A DNA stretch of 64,000 bases from assembly GCA_021604765.1 (NCBI GenBank), contig BQJP01000001.1, forward strand, positions 186,001 to 250,000, in the 5' to 3' direction. The position numbers were made by a program, and so were the translations under genes. Every line of letters starts with the position of its first letter. Position 1 is the stretch's first letter. Shown in pieces: positions 18,243 to 27,077 of this stretch. This DNA comes from Thermodesulfobacteriota bacterium (GTDB taxonomy: Bacteria > Desulfobacterota_D > UBA1144 > Nemesobacterales > UBA2774). The notes under the pieces are model-generated. The model saw only the letters and a program-made list of their open reading frames with translations, was not told the origin of the DNA and ran no database searches.

Positions 18243-20471
18243 ATGGATAAACATATACATAACCGCACGATGGGTTTGTGGGGAGCTACTGGTTTAGGTG
18301 TAGCCGCAATTGTAGGGGGCGGAATACTTGTACTTGCAGGTGTGGCATTTGAAGCCACTGGTCCAAGCGCTGTGCTTGCGTTTGGTCTAAACGGTCTTTT
18401 AGCGCTTCTCACTGCTTTTAGCTTTGCCGAGATGTCGGCGGCGTTCCCGGAATCGGGCGGCACATATGTGTTCTCTAAAAAAGTCCTGTCCATAAGAGCT
18501 GCATTCGGGGTAGGGTGGATCATCTGGTTTGCCTCTATTTTAGCAGCCGTGCTATATGCTTTAGGCGCCGGGTTTTTTGTCTCAATAGCCATTAACAGCA
18601 TCTGGGAATATTACGCAGGTACTCAAATAGCGTGGGTCAATACTAGCTCCGCTACCACATTTATTGCTATTGTGGCGTCCCTTGTTTACACAAGAGTCCT
18701 ATTTAATAAACAATCTAGCGGCGGCAATTGGATTAACTTTGGCAAGGTCGCTGTATTTTTAATACTAATCATCGGCGGCGGCTGGTATTTTGCTAGTGAG
18801 TCTGTCTCAGAGGTTATCGATGATTTCACCCCGTTCTTTCCGGAAGGGAGTTTCGGAATTCTCCAAGCGATGGGCTATACATTTATTGCTTATCATGGGT
18901 TTGACCTTATCTCGGCAGTGGGTGGTGAGGTAAAGGATCCTGAAAAAAATATACCCCGTGCTATGTTCATATCACTGATAGTTGCAATAGTGATATATGT
19001 GCTGTTTATGCTGGTAATTACTGTAGCAGCGGTGGGACCGGGAGAGTCACTCGTTGAGGCTGGGGCTAACAGGCCTGAAGAGATTGTGCTTCACGCTGCG
19101 CAAATATATATGGGTGCATACGGCTATTGGCTAGTAATTATTGCCGGAATTCTCTCAATGCTCTCAGCACTCTATGCTAATTTGCTTGGAGCTTCTCACA
19201 TAGCATTTAGTATGGCGAGAGACAGAACACTGCCCCGACAAATGGGCGAGCTAGATAAAGGGCTTGGGACCCCTATAAAAGCTGTCATAGTAACGTCAGT
19301 TGTACTTGTTTTAACCATAATTATAGTGCCTGACATTGCAGTTGCTGGCGCTGCGTCCAGTTTGATCTTTCTTATATCTTTTGCTCTGGCACACTGGATA
19401 AGCATACTTTCTCGTAAACGGAGTAAGCCAGAAGATCTTCCTTTTAAAGCGCCTTTCTTTCCTGTAATTCCAGTTGTCGGAATCGTTACTTGTATGGGTA
19501 TTGCCATTTTTGAAGGTATAAAAGTGCCACTTGCCGGTGTGATTACCGTTGTATGGCTCGTGCTTGGCGTAGTGCTCTATTACATTCTTTTCGGCAGACG
19601 GGCTCGTGTGGTTGATGCTTCAGCAGAAGGATACGATCCGAAGCTTGTTAGCTTAAGAGGAAAAAGCCCTCTTGTGCTTGTGCCGATTGTCAATCCGTCG
19701 CACGCCGTGCCTATGGTGGCTGTAGCAAGTGCTCTTGCGCCTCCCATTACCGGAAAAGTGCTTCTGCTTTCAGTTGTAAGAACTCCTGAGGAAGAATGGG
19801 ATCCGGAAAAACATCCTGAAAAATTAAACAACGCCCAGCGAGTGCTGAAAGAATCACTCTCAGCATCTTTTGGAATTGGTCTCAACCCAGAAGCCCTGAC
19901 CACTGTTTCTCATGAGCCATGGGAGGAGATTGTCCGAGTTTCACGTTTGCACCGCTGTGAGAGTATGCTGCTCGGACTCACCAATTTAAATGAAAAATCT
20001 GAAGAAAGAATCGAATATGTAATGAACCGTGTAGATTCAGATGTTGTCGTATTACGAACTACAGATCTGTGGCGGCTATCTGAAGTGAAAAAGATCCTTG
20101 TTCCTGTTAGAGGAGCAGGGGTTCAAGATGAGTTACTTGCAAGGCTGCTTGGAAGTATCTGCAGGAAGACGAATGCGGAAGTTACTTTTTTGAAGATTGT
20201 GCCTGAAGATGCTACCTGGCAAAAGACTGACAAATCAAGAAAAGCGCTATTTCAGATAGCGGAAGACCAAGTGCCTAACGGGCAGTTTAAAGTTTTTGTA
20301 GTTAAGAGCAATAATGTGTCAGATGAGATAATTTCCCATGCTGAAGAGAGTGATTTAATGATTGTTGGACTTCAGCGTTTTGGCCGAAGACGAAAAGAAT
20401 TTGGCAAACTTCCTCTATATATAGCCCAGCAAACTAAGTGCCCATTGCTTATGATTAGCAGAGGCAGATAA
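18243..20471 (+). CDS. APC-type amino acid permease fused to universal stress protein domains
   Basis: 742 residues. Residues about 1-450 are a twelve-helix APC transporter: GLGVAAIVGGGILVLAGVAF, SFAEMSAAFPESGGTYVF (the consensus between helices 1 and 3), and GEVKDPEKNIPRA after helix 6. Residues about 465-742 form two USP-like domains; the last ends GLQRFGRRRKEFGKLPLYIAQQTKCPLLMI, a loose form of the USP ATP-binding consensus. Such fusions are known; the soluble part is thought to sense nucleotide or stress. Substrate unknown, inner membrane. No strong ribosome site is seen. Single gene. Confidence 0.9.
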   Translation: MDKHIHNRTMGLWGATGLGVAAIVGGGILVLAGVAFEATGPSAVLAFGLNGLLALLTAFSFAEMSAAFPESGGTYVFSKKVLSIRAAFGVGWIIWFASILAAVLYALGAGFFVSIAINSIWEYYAGTQIAWVNTSSATTFIAIVASLVYTRVLFNKQSSGGNWINFGKVAVFLILIIGGGWYFASESVSEVIDDFTPFFPEGSFGILQAMGYTFIAYHGFDLISAVGGEVKDPEKNIPRAMFISLIVAIVIYVLFMLVITVAAVGPGESLVEAGANRPEEIVLHAAQIYMGAYGYWLVIIAGILSMLSALYANLLGASHIAFSMARDRTLPRQMGELDKGLGTPIKAVIVTSVVLVLTIIIVPDIAVAGAASSLIFLISFALAHWISILSRKRSKPEDLPFKAPFFPVIPVVGIVTCMGIAIFEGIKVPLAGVITVVWLVLGVVLYYILFGRRARVVDASAEGYDPKLVSLRGKSPLVLVPIVNPSHAVPMVAVASALAPPITGKVLLLSVVRTPEEEWDPEKHPEKLNNAQRVLKESLSASFGIGLNPEALTTVSHEPWEEIVRVSRLHRCESMLLGLTNLNEKSEERIEYVMNRVDSDVVVLRTTDLWRLSEVKKILVPVRGAGVQDELLARLLGSICRKTNAEVTFLKIVPEDATWQKTDKSRKALFQIAEDQVPNGQFKVFVVKSNNVSDEIISHAEESDLMIVGLQRFGRRRKEFGKLPLYIAQQTKCPLLMISRGR

Positions 20472-20529
20472 TCTGTATTGACATTGATCTCCAATTATTA
20501 TAGTTTGCAATAAAGGGAGGGTTTAGACT

Positions 20530-20832
20530 ATGACTACACCACCTATGGGCTCGCCTGCAGCAACAATTCCAGATAAGACGCTTTCGGTAAAAGATTGGCT
20601 AATAACACTAGTAGTACTCTCGATACCATTTATAGGTTTGATCTTCCTTCTTTACTGGGCGCTTGCGACCTCATCCAATATCAACAGGAAGAACTATTGT
20701 ATAGCAGTAATCATTTATCAGGTTGTCTTGTTTGTATTGGTATTGCTGATATTTATCTTGCTAATCTCTATGGGACTTCTTTCCAGCTTATTGGGAGAAT
20801 ATGGCCCCATGTATGAGGGCACTTTGTTGTGA
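20530..20832 (+). CDS. small membrane protein
   Basis: 100 residues with two long hydrophobic segments (about 24-46 and 59-84) joined by a short polar loop ATSSNINRKNYC. The N-terminus is polar with no signal peptide. GGGAGGG precedes the start. It follows the APC-USP gene by 58 bases on the same strand and may be in its operon. No family recognised. Confidence 0.7.
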   Translation: MTTPPMGSPAATIPDKTLSVKDWLITLVVLSIPFIGLIFLLYWALATSSNINRKNYCIAVIIYQVVLFVLVLLIFILLISMGLLSSLLGEYGPMYEGTLL

Positions 20833-20899
20833 TCCTATAGCAAATTCAAGAATTTGATTGTATAAGAAAAGTTTTTTCAGTCAAATAGAAATAGTCTGA

Positions 20900-20915
20900 A
20901 GCATTCTAGAATGCT
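20900..20915. promoter_or_regulatory. 16-base perfect palindrome upstream of MFS gene
   Basis: AGCATTCTAGAATGCT is a perfect palindrome about 38 bases upstream of the MFS start. Some T-rich sequence follows (ATTTTTT after CTGAC), so it could be a weak terminator for the upstream gene or a repressor operator. No regulator gene is adjacent. Confidence 0.4.
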
Positions 20916-20952
20916 CTGACATTTTTTAAATATTTGGGTACGCTCATGCTGT

Positions 20953-22188
20953 ATGTCTAATCAAACTGAGTCGAGCTTTTTAAGAATACTCCCGCTATAT
21001 ATAGTAATTTTTATAGGTTTTGTGGGCTACAGTCTCACAATTACAATCTTAACTCCGATGGTACTTGAAGGCGGTGAACAATTACTGCGCTCAGTGCCAT
21101 TTAGGGCACACCCTACTATAATTTTAGGCACAGTTCTTGCGATATACCCCATTGGGCAGTTCTTCGGAGCCCCTGTTCTGGGAGCGCTCTCGGACCGTTT
21201 TGGAAGAAAGCCGATTCTTGTTACATCGCTAACAATAACAACACTCTGTTTTGGCGGGCTTGGATATGCAGTCTCCATTAATAATCTGTCGCTGTTCATG
21301 TTGATATCCCTTATTATGGGGCTTGCAGAGGCCAATATTGCAACCGCCCAGAGTGCAGTGGCGGATGTTTCAACTGAATCCAACAGGACTAGAATGTTTG
21401 CATATATTAATATGAGCGCAAGTGGGGCATTTGTAGTTGGGCCCTTGCTCGGAGGGGTTCTTGCTGATCCTAACCTCGTTTCCTGGTTTAATAACTCGAC
21501 CCCGTACTGGTCAGTGTTTGTGGTTTTAATTTTTGCGGTGCTTTTTACAGTTTTTGCTTTTAGGGAAACTCATCCTAAAGCTAAACGAACTGAAGTGAGC
21601 TATGGGCAGGCATTTACAAATTTACTTACAGTCTATAAGCCCGGAAAGCTTCGGATAATTTATCTGGTTAATTTTCTTATATATCTGGCCGTATTTGGAT
21701 TCTTCAGAGCTTTCCCTATGTATCTAGTTGAGCAATATGACATGGATGTAACCGAGCTTGCGACTTATATTGCCTGGAACGCAGTGCCTGTAGTAATCGG
21801 AAGTCTCTGGCTAACCGGCTATCTTGCAAAAATGCTTTCTACGAGAAACATTACAATTTTCTCTTCTTTCTTCCTGGGAGTTTTTAGCCTGATAATGATA
21901 ATTCCTCAGGCTGAACACATGCAGTATTTATCACTGTTCTTGCCCGGACTTGCTCTTGCTGTGGCTCTGCCCGCATCAGCAACGTTGATATCTCTAGCTG
22001 CGAAGGAGAAGGAACAAGGAAGGGCGCTTGGGAATAACCTCTCTCTTGAAGTAGGCGCTGAGGTGCTTTCTGGGCTGGCGGCTGGATTCCTTGCAGCTTA
22101 TTTCATAAAATTGCCAATGTTCGCGATATGTGGGGTTGCGGTACTAGCTGCGTTTATTCTTTTAATTTCTGACGCCGGGAAAGAATAG
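20953..22188 (+). CDS. MFS transporter (Tet/multidrug type)
   Basis: 411 residues with twelve predicted helices. Motif A in the loop after helix 2 is GALSDRFGRKPIL (77-89), and GLAEANIATAQSAVADV falls where the DHA1 motif C region begins. Closest in pattern to the TCR/Tet-type drug:H+ antiporters; substrate unknown. Inner membrane. A 16-base palindrome lies upstream, which may be an operator. No recognisable ribosome site, so the start is the first Met of the family-like N-terminus. Confidence 0.88.
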   Translation: MSNQTESSFLRILPLYIVIFIGFVGYSLTITILTPMVLEGGEQLLRSVPFRAHPTIILGTVLAIYPIGQFFGAPVLGALSDRFGRKPILVTSLTITTLCFGGLGYAVSINNLSLFMLISLIMGLAEANIATAQSAVADVSTESNRTRMFAYINMSASGAFVVGPLLGGVLADPNLVSWFNNSTPYWSVFVVLIFAVLFTVFAFRETHPKAKRTEVSYGQAFTNLLTVYKPGKLRIIYLVNFLIYLAVFGFFRAFPMYLVEQYDMDVTELATYIAWNAVPVVIGSLWLTGYLAKMLSTRNITIFSSFFLGVFSLIMIIPQAEHMQYLSLFLPGLALAVALPASATLISLAAKEKEQGRALGNNLSLEVGAEVLSGLAAGFLAAYFIKLPMFAICGVAVLAAFILLISDAGKE

Positions 22189-22363
22189 TGACTTTCTATC
22201 AATCAGAGTAAATTTAAAGAAGTTGCCTGCAAAAGAGCTTTCTGTCTTGACATGCCGGAGGTAATAATGATACTAAAATGTACTGACACGGCGTAGAAGG
22301 GAATACCTAAAAAATACAGAGCATTTTGTAGCGAAATAGCTCGTACTTGAGGATGGAATCAAA

Positions 22364-23047
22364 TTGAACGACAGTATAAGATTATACACTTCAGAGTTCA
22401 TAGGTACTTTCTTTCTGGTTTTTGCGGCAACTGGTGTAGTTATCGTAAATGATATGTCGGGTGGTGCAATAACTCATACCGGTATTGCGATTACAACGGG
22501 GCTCGTAGTGATGGCAGTTGTCTATGCAATAGGGGATGTCTCCGGATCACATATAAACCCTGCTGTGACTGTGGGCTTCTGGCTTGCAGGCAGGTTCCCG
22601 GGGTACCGGGTGATTCAGTATATAGTAAGTCAATGTCTTGGGGCAATCGCCGCCAGTTTGCTGCTCGCTTTTCTATTCCCAGATCTAATTGCCCTTACTG
22701 TAACTCTACCGTCCGGATCCTTAATGCAGTCCTTTATACTCGAAATATTTCTAACTATGTTCCTGATGTTTATTATCCTGAGCGTATCCACCGGAAGCAT
22801 GGAAAAAGGAATAATGGCTGGGAGCGCAATTGGCGGAGTTGTAGGCTTATCGGTGCTTTGGGCAGGGCCCATCACCGGGGCTTCTATGAACCCAGCGCGT
22901 TCTATTGCCCCAGCTTTAGTTTCGCTTGATTTTAATAGCCTCTGGATATATATCGCAGGTCCTATTATTGGCGCTGCAGTCTCGGTTATAGCTTTCCGTA
23001 TAGTCCACAAACCCCTTACTACCGGCCAAGAAAGAAAGGATTTTTAG
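22364..23047 (+). CDS. MIP-family channel (aquaporin-like)
   Basis: 227 residues with six helices and two half-helix NPA motifs: GSHINPAVTV (NPA 65-67) and GASMNPARSI (Asn176). The typical N-terminal SEFIGTFFLVF is present. Length and NPAR as second motif fit water-selective or small-solute bacterial aquaporins rather than glycerol facilitators, which are longer. The start is TTG, supported by position only. Convergent with the small gene at 23066. Confidence 0.9.
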   Translation: MNDSIRLYTSEFIGTFFLVFAATGVVIVNDMSGGAITHTGIAITTGLVVMAVVYAIGDVSGSHINPAVTVGFWLAGRFPGYRVIQYIVSQCLGAIAASLLLAFLFPDLIALTVTLPSGSLMQSFILEIFLTMFLMFIILSVSTGSMEKGIMAGSAIGGVVGLSVLWAGPITGASMNPARSIAPALVSLDFNSLWIYIAGPIIGAAVSVIAFRIVHKPLTTGQERKDF

Positions 23048-23065
23048 GAAAGCTCCAAAGAGAAG

Positions 23066-23332
23066 TTAATCATCCAGCTTTTTCTTGATGATTTTCATAT
23101 CCTGATCTAGATAAATTTCGTATTTTTTGCCGTCATCGCAAATTACGTCGTCTGCTTCAAAATAATTGCCCTCTACCTCAACCTCGCCGACATTAGGACA
23201 TCCTGCCGCTGTTAGAGCCTCAACTACTTTGGCTCTTTCCTCTGCATTTGCGTCTCTGTCTGCAAGCGCATTTTGAGTAAAAACAACTCCTATAAATGTT
23301 AATGCTAGTATAAATAATTTGAAACCTTTCAT
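23066..23332 (-). CDS. small secreted PepSY-like protein
   Basis: 88 residues: a signal peptide ending at ALADRD, then one compact domain EERAKVVEALTAAGCPNVGEVEVEGNYFEADDVICDDGKKYEIYLDQDMKIIKKKLDD. The helix-strand-strand pattern with a final strand of the form YEIYLDxDMKIIKK is PepSY-like. Two Cys could form a disulphide. Likely periplasmic and inhibitory or binding in function, by analogy only. Divergent to the Na/Pi gene. Confidence 0.75.
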   Translation of the reverse strand: MKGFKLFILALTFIGVVFTQNALADRDANAEERAKVVEALTAAGCPNVGEVEVEGNYFEADDVICDDGKKYEIYLDQDMKIIKKKLDD

Positions 23333-23517
23333 TGTCTTTCACCTCTAATATTCTATGTAATAACTATGCATAATTTATCAAGGTTTGATATATATTTTTT
23401 TAAACTATTCTTGGTATAGAATATTTATAATCTAGAAGGTATAATGCACTTGCAGCCGAGGTTAAAGGATTATTTATCTGAAGTTTTATTATAAGGTACC
23501 AAGACCCAAAGGTTTTT

Positions 23518-24738
23518 ATGAATAATACCAAAACTGAGTTAAAAAACTCGCTCTTTTCTTGGATCAGCGTAGTTGCTTTGGTCTACCTTTTGATGGTGGG
23601 TGTGGGGGTTATAGGGGCTGGTTTTAAATGGTTTTCCGGAGGACCACAAGGAGCTGCGGAGCTCTTTCAGTTTGCTACAAATCCGATTATTGGACTGTTG
23701 CTGGGAACTCTGGCTACGGCTCTTGTACAATCTTCAAGTACAGTTACATCTGTAATTGTAGCCCTTGTAGCTGGCGGATTGCCTATTGAAGTGGCGATAC
23801 CTATGGTTATGGGAGCCAATATGGGCACAACCATTACCAATACTATTGTGAGTCTCGGGAATATAGGCGAAAAAAAGGCCTTTAACCGCTCGTTCAGCGC
23901 TGCAACTGTGCATGATTTCTTTAACCTCTATGCCGTAATAATATTCCTTCCAATAGAAATTTTCTTTCATCCCCTTCAACGTATGGCAGATGTAATGGCC
24001 CACTGGTTTGTTGACGGTGGATCTATATCGATTAGCAGTATAAATCTTCTCCCTGTGATAATTAAACCACTAGTAAATTACCTGAGAGCGCTATTTGAAC
24101 ATATGCCAGGAATGATGGACTCCCTTGCGTTTACCGCATTTGGAATCGCTCTAGTATTTTTCTCAGTTATTTATATGGGTAGAACATTGAAGAAAGTTAT
24201 GACTGGAAGAGCCAAAGCGCTTTTAGATAAGGCTCTTGGAAAGGGCATCTTTGTCGGAATTTTAGCCGGCACTCTAATTACAATGATTGTTCAGTCCTCA
24301 TCAACGACAACAAGCCTATTAGTTCCAATTGCAGGGGCGGGGATTATAACACTCAGGCATGTATTTCCGTTTACTTTAGGTGCCAATATCGGCACAACAG
24401 TTACAGCTTTACTGGCGGCAACAGCTGTAGTAAGCGGTAATAAGTTGTTGGCGATAGAGATTGCACTTATACATTTTCTCTTTAATGTCCTTGGTGTTTT
24501 ACTCTTTGTATCTGTGCCATGGCTGTATCAGTTGCCGATTCGTACTGCAGAGTGGCTAGGCGAACTTACTGAGAAGAATAGAGGCTATGCATTTGGTTAT
24601 ATATTCGGCGTGTTTTTTGTAATTCCCGGAACTATATTCGGAGGGCAGTCAATACTTCAGGATATAAACCCCGAAGTGGTTAAGGCTGAACAGAATATCA
24701 GTCAGGTGGAAACAATTGACCCTAATCCTAAAGATTAG
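23518..24738 (+). CDS. Na/Pi cotransporter family protein
   Basis: 406 residues. Two inverted repeats each carry the signature QSSST: TALVQSSSTVTSVIVALVAGG (QSSST 71-75) and TMIVQSSSTTTSLLVPIAGAG (about 259-263), each followed by a GANxGTT loop (GANMGTTITNT, GANIGTTVTAL). This is the core of the SLC34/NptA fold, which imports phosphate with sodium. The long C-terminal PhoU-like domain of some bacterial members is absent. Inner membrane. Convergent with the NmrA-like gene. Confidence 0.92.
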   Translation: MNNTKTELKNSLFSWISVVALVYLLMVGVGVIGAGFKWFSGGPQGAAELFQFATNPIIGLLLGTLATALVQSSSTVTSVIVALVAGGLPIEVAIPMVMGANMGTTITNTIVSLGNIGEKKAFNRSFSAATVHDFFNLYAVIIFLPIEIFFHPLQRMADVMAHWFVDGGSISISSINLLPVIIKPLVNYLRALFEHMPGMMDSLAFTAFGIALVFFSVIYMGRTLKKVMTGRAKALLDKALGKGIFVGILAGTLITMIVQSSSTTTSLLVPIAGAGIITLRHVFPFTLGANIGTTVTALLAATAVVSGNKLLAIEIALIHFLFNVLGVLLFVSVPWLYQLPIRTAEWLGELTEKNRGYAFGYIFGVFFVIPGTIFGGQSILQDINPEVVKAEQNISQVETIDPNPKD

Positions 24739-24773
24739 ATAGCTATACTAGATATTTTACTTCGCAGTATGCT

Positions 24774-25637
24774 CTATTTTTTCAAAAAGAACTTTACATT
24801 ATCGTCTAAGAACTCTTCAAATGTATGTGGTTGGCTTTCGGTGACCTTATAAATATCGTCGGTGACCTGATCATAAAGGCCGTCTCTTATTAGTTTGTAT
24901 AACTCGGAATATGCGTCTGCTTCAGATTCTTTAACACCTGAGTCAACCAGGTCTTTTTTGAACTCTTTTGGCTTAATTTCTACATAGCTTACTTTCTTGC
25001 CCATAACCTCTGCGAATAATCCAGCTACCTCAAGGCAGCTTAGTGACTCAGGGCCTGTTATCTCATATGTTTTATTCTTTTTGCTATTTGAAGTTAGCAC
25101 TTTTTTGATTAACCTGACGGTGTCTCTGAGATCTACATATCCGCATTTGGCATTTTTTAAGGGAAGCCTGATTTCTCTTTTTTTTCTTATTTGCTGACCT
25201 AATAAATCTACAAAATTTTGCATATATATATTTGGTCTGATGATTGTATATCTAAGTCCCGATTCTTTGAGATACTCTTCGCTTTGTCCATGGCGCTTGA
25301 GCATATCAGAGGGTGATTTCGGGTGGGCCCCTATTGCGGAATATTTAACAATATGTTTTACACCGGATTTCTTCGCGGTATCTATGAAATTTTTCTCAAG
25401 TTTAAACTGGTTGTCGCCAATAGGGGGGAGCAAAAAAGCGTTCTCTATTCCATCCATCGCTTTTTTAATACTGTCAGTTTTGCTTAAATCACCTTTAACG
25501 AAAGTGACTTTTTTTGATTTTAAATCCGGCACTTTATCAGGGTCTCTTACAAGGGCTGTAAAGCTGTGTCCGGACTTTAATAAGCGCCGAGCCACCCTGA
25601 TTCCGGTAGTGTCGGTTAACCCTGTCAATAATATCAT
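24774..25637 (-). CDS. NmrA-like NAD(P)-binding protein
   Basis: 287 residues. N-terminal Rossmann motif GLTDTTGIRVARRLL (residues 6-20, of GxTxxxG type), then VKGDLSKTDSIKKAMDGIENAFLLPP and KHIVKYSAIGA. The active-site Tyr/Lys pair of classical SDRs is missing, as in NmrA/HSCARG-type atypical SDRs that sense redox cofactors or reduce quinones. TGPESLSCLEVAGLFAEVMGKKVSYVEI is the usual substrate-side helix. Cytoplasmic. Single gene between convergent neighbours. Confidence 0.88.
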   Translation of the reverse strand: MILLTGLTDTTGIRVARRLLKSGHSFTALVRDPDKVPDLKSKKVTFVKGDLSKTDSIKKAMDGIENAFLLPPIGDNQFKLEKNFIDTAKKSGVKHIVKYSAIGAHPKSPSDMLKRHGQSEEYLKESGLRYTIIRPNIYMQNFVDLLGQQIRKKREIRLPLKNAKCGYVDLRDTVRLIKKVLTSNSKKNKTYEITGPESLSCLEVAGLFAEVMGKKVSYVEIKPKEFKKDLVDSGVKESEADAYSELYKLIRDGLYDQVTDDIYKVTESQPHTFEEFLDDNVKFFLKK

Positions 25638-25795
25638 TAATTACTCCTTGGCTCGGAATCTCGAATCTATTCTAGCAGAAATTAGCGATTTACTAAAGGG
25701 CTTGAGGAATTAATCAGGATAACGCTATTTTTCAGTCCCATATTACAGACCATAGGGACCACCCTATTAATTTTGGAAGTTGAATTATAAATATT

Positions 25796-25834
25796 CCGCC
25801 CAGTCTCGATTACCACGGGTTCGGGCGGTTTTTT
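25796..25834 (+). terminator. GC-rich hairpin with T tract
   Basis: CCGCCC at 25796-25801 pairs with GGGCGG at 25823-25828, followed by TTTTTT: a typical intrinsic terminator on the + strand. No + strand gene ends nearby. The minus-strand propeller gene stops at 25848, so the hairpin may serve that gene in reverse, where its downstream sequence is only loosely T-rich. Confidence 0.6.
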
Positions 25835-25847
25835 GTTTAAGTTAAAT

Positions 25848-26912
25848 TTAAGATTGTACTGCCGATTTCCTTCTAATCGCTATAAATCCGGCGATTCCCA
25901 TGACTATAACCAGAGAGATAAGTCCCCACTCGGAAATAGTAGGTACAGCGCTGACAAGGTTTGGGCCGTTTGTGATAAAGGGTCCGAAAGAAAAGGGCCT
26001 GTCACCCACTGGGATAGTATCAACAATAGTATTGTCCGATACTCTTATTACAGAAACGTTGTCGTCCCGGTTATTTGTGACATAGACAAAGTCTCCCACA
26101 GGTGTAACGGATACACCAAATGGCTGGTCTCCACCGTTGATCGTCTGAATCACTGTGTTGTCTGAGGTCCTGATTACGGAAATAGTATCGTCAATCTGAT
26201 TTGCCGCATATAAAAAACTGCCGTCAGGAGTAAAAGTTAATGCTCCAGGGGTTGTTCCAATATTAATTGTGTCTACAAGCGCGTTGTTAACAGTGCTGAA
26301 TACCGAAACACTAGAGCCGACCTGATTGGTCATATATACAAAAGCATTATCTGGCCTTACCGATGGCATGACAGGTGTGTTGCCTGAAGGAACAACATCA
26401 ATAACTGTATTAGTTGCTATATCGATAATTGAAAGCATATCGGTTGTTATATTTGCGACATATACACGAGTTCCATCGGGAGATACGGCTACACCCTGAG
26501 TTGGACCAATAAGTGGGATGGTGCCAAGTACCTGGTGATTTGCTGTATTGATGACTGTTAATTCGGAATCTTCTTGACTGCCCACATAAGCTGTAGCGCT
26601 GTCGGGGGTTACTGCGATACCTGAGGGTTCATCTCCGACATTAATAGTTGTGACTACGTTATTAGTGAAGGTGTTAATGACTGAGATCGTGTCGTCATCA
26701 AAATTGCCAACGTACACAAAATTGCCATTTGGGAATACAGAGATGCCAAAGGGAAGAGTGCCTACGGGGATTGTCGTTATTACTGTATTCGTAGCGCAAT
26801 CAATTACCGATACTGAATTGTCATTGCCATTATTAATGTAGGCAAACGGCTGAGCGCTTGCTAGATTGAAGCTAAAAAGCAAAGTAAGCAATAATATTAT
26901 AGAGACTCTCAT
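25848..26912 (-). CDS. YVTN beta-propeller protein with IPTL-CTERM tail
   Basis: 354 residues. Signal peptide to about 20 (FNLASAQPFAYINNG). The body is a run of about 42-residue YVTN-type blades with repeating NTVxxTIPVG, GxAVTPDGxxVYVxN and DDTISVI units, giving roughly seven blades as in YncE-like propellers. The tail SAVPTISEWGLISLVIVMGIAGFIAIRRKSAVQS is an IPTL-CTERM signal. Probably an exported surface protein held or released by exosortase H; binding target unknown. Paralogue of its upstream neighbour at 27078 and of 40619. Confidence 0.92.
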   Translation of the reverse strand: MRVSIILLLTLLFSFNLASAQPFAYINNGNDNSVSVIDCATNTVITTIPVGTLPFGISVFPNGNFVYVGNFDDDTISVINTFTNNVVTTINVGDEPSGIAVTPDSATAYVGSQEDSELTVINTANHQVLGTIPLIGPTQGVAVSPDGTRVYVANITTDMLSIIDIATNTVIDVVPSGNTPVMPSVRPDNAFVYMTNQVGSSVSVFSTVNNALVDTINIGTTPGALTFTPDGSFLYAANQIDDTISVIRTSDNTVIQTINGGDQPFGVSVTPVGDFVYVTNNRDDNVSVIRVSDNTIVDTIPVGDRPFSFGPFITNGPNLVSAVPTISEWGLISLVIVMGIAGFIAIRRKSAVQS

Positions 26913-27077
26913 AGTAAACCCCTCTCCAAGAATTAGTGAAATGACTCTTTAATTACTCTCTTAATTTATCATGCGATAAATCAGTCTTTTAAGTCAAGGG
27001 ATTTGAATTGAGGATCAGGGATATTAAATACAGATATGGATTGTTTAACCGAAAAAGTGTTTAAATCGATTACCTAT

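Noticed and set aside
20595-20816. Second frame of 73 codons inside the small membrane gene
   Set aside because: Same strand, other frame, no ribosome site; the gene at 20530 has a ribosome site and proper membrane segments.
25796-25828. tRNA-like CGGGTTCG loop
   Set aside because: No acceptor stem, anticodon arm or D arm can be formed around it.
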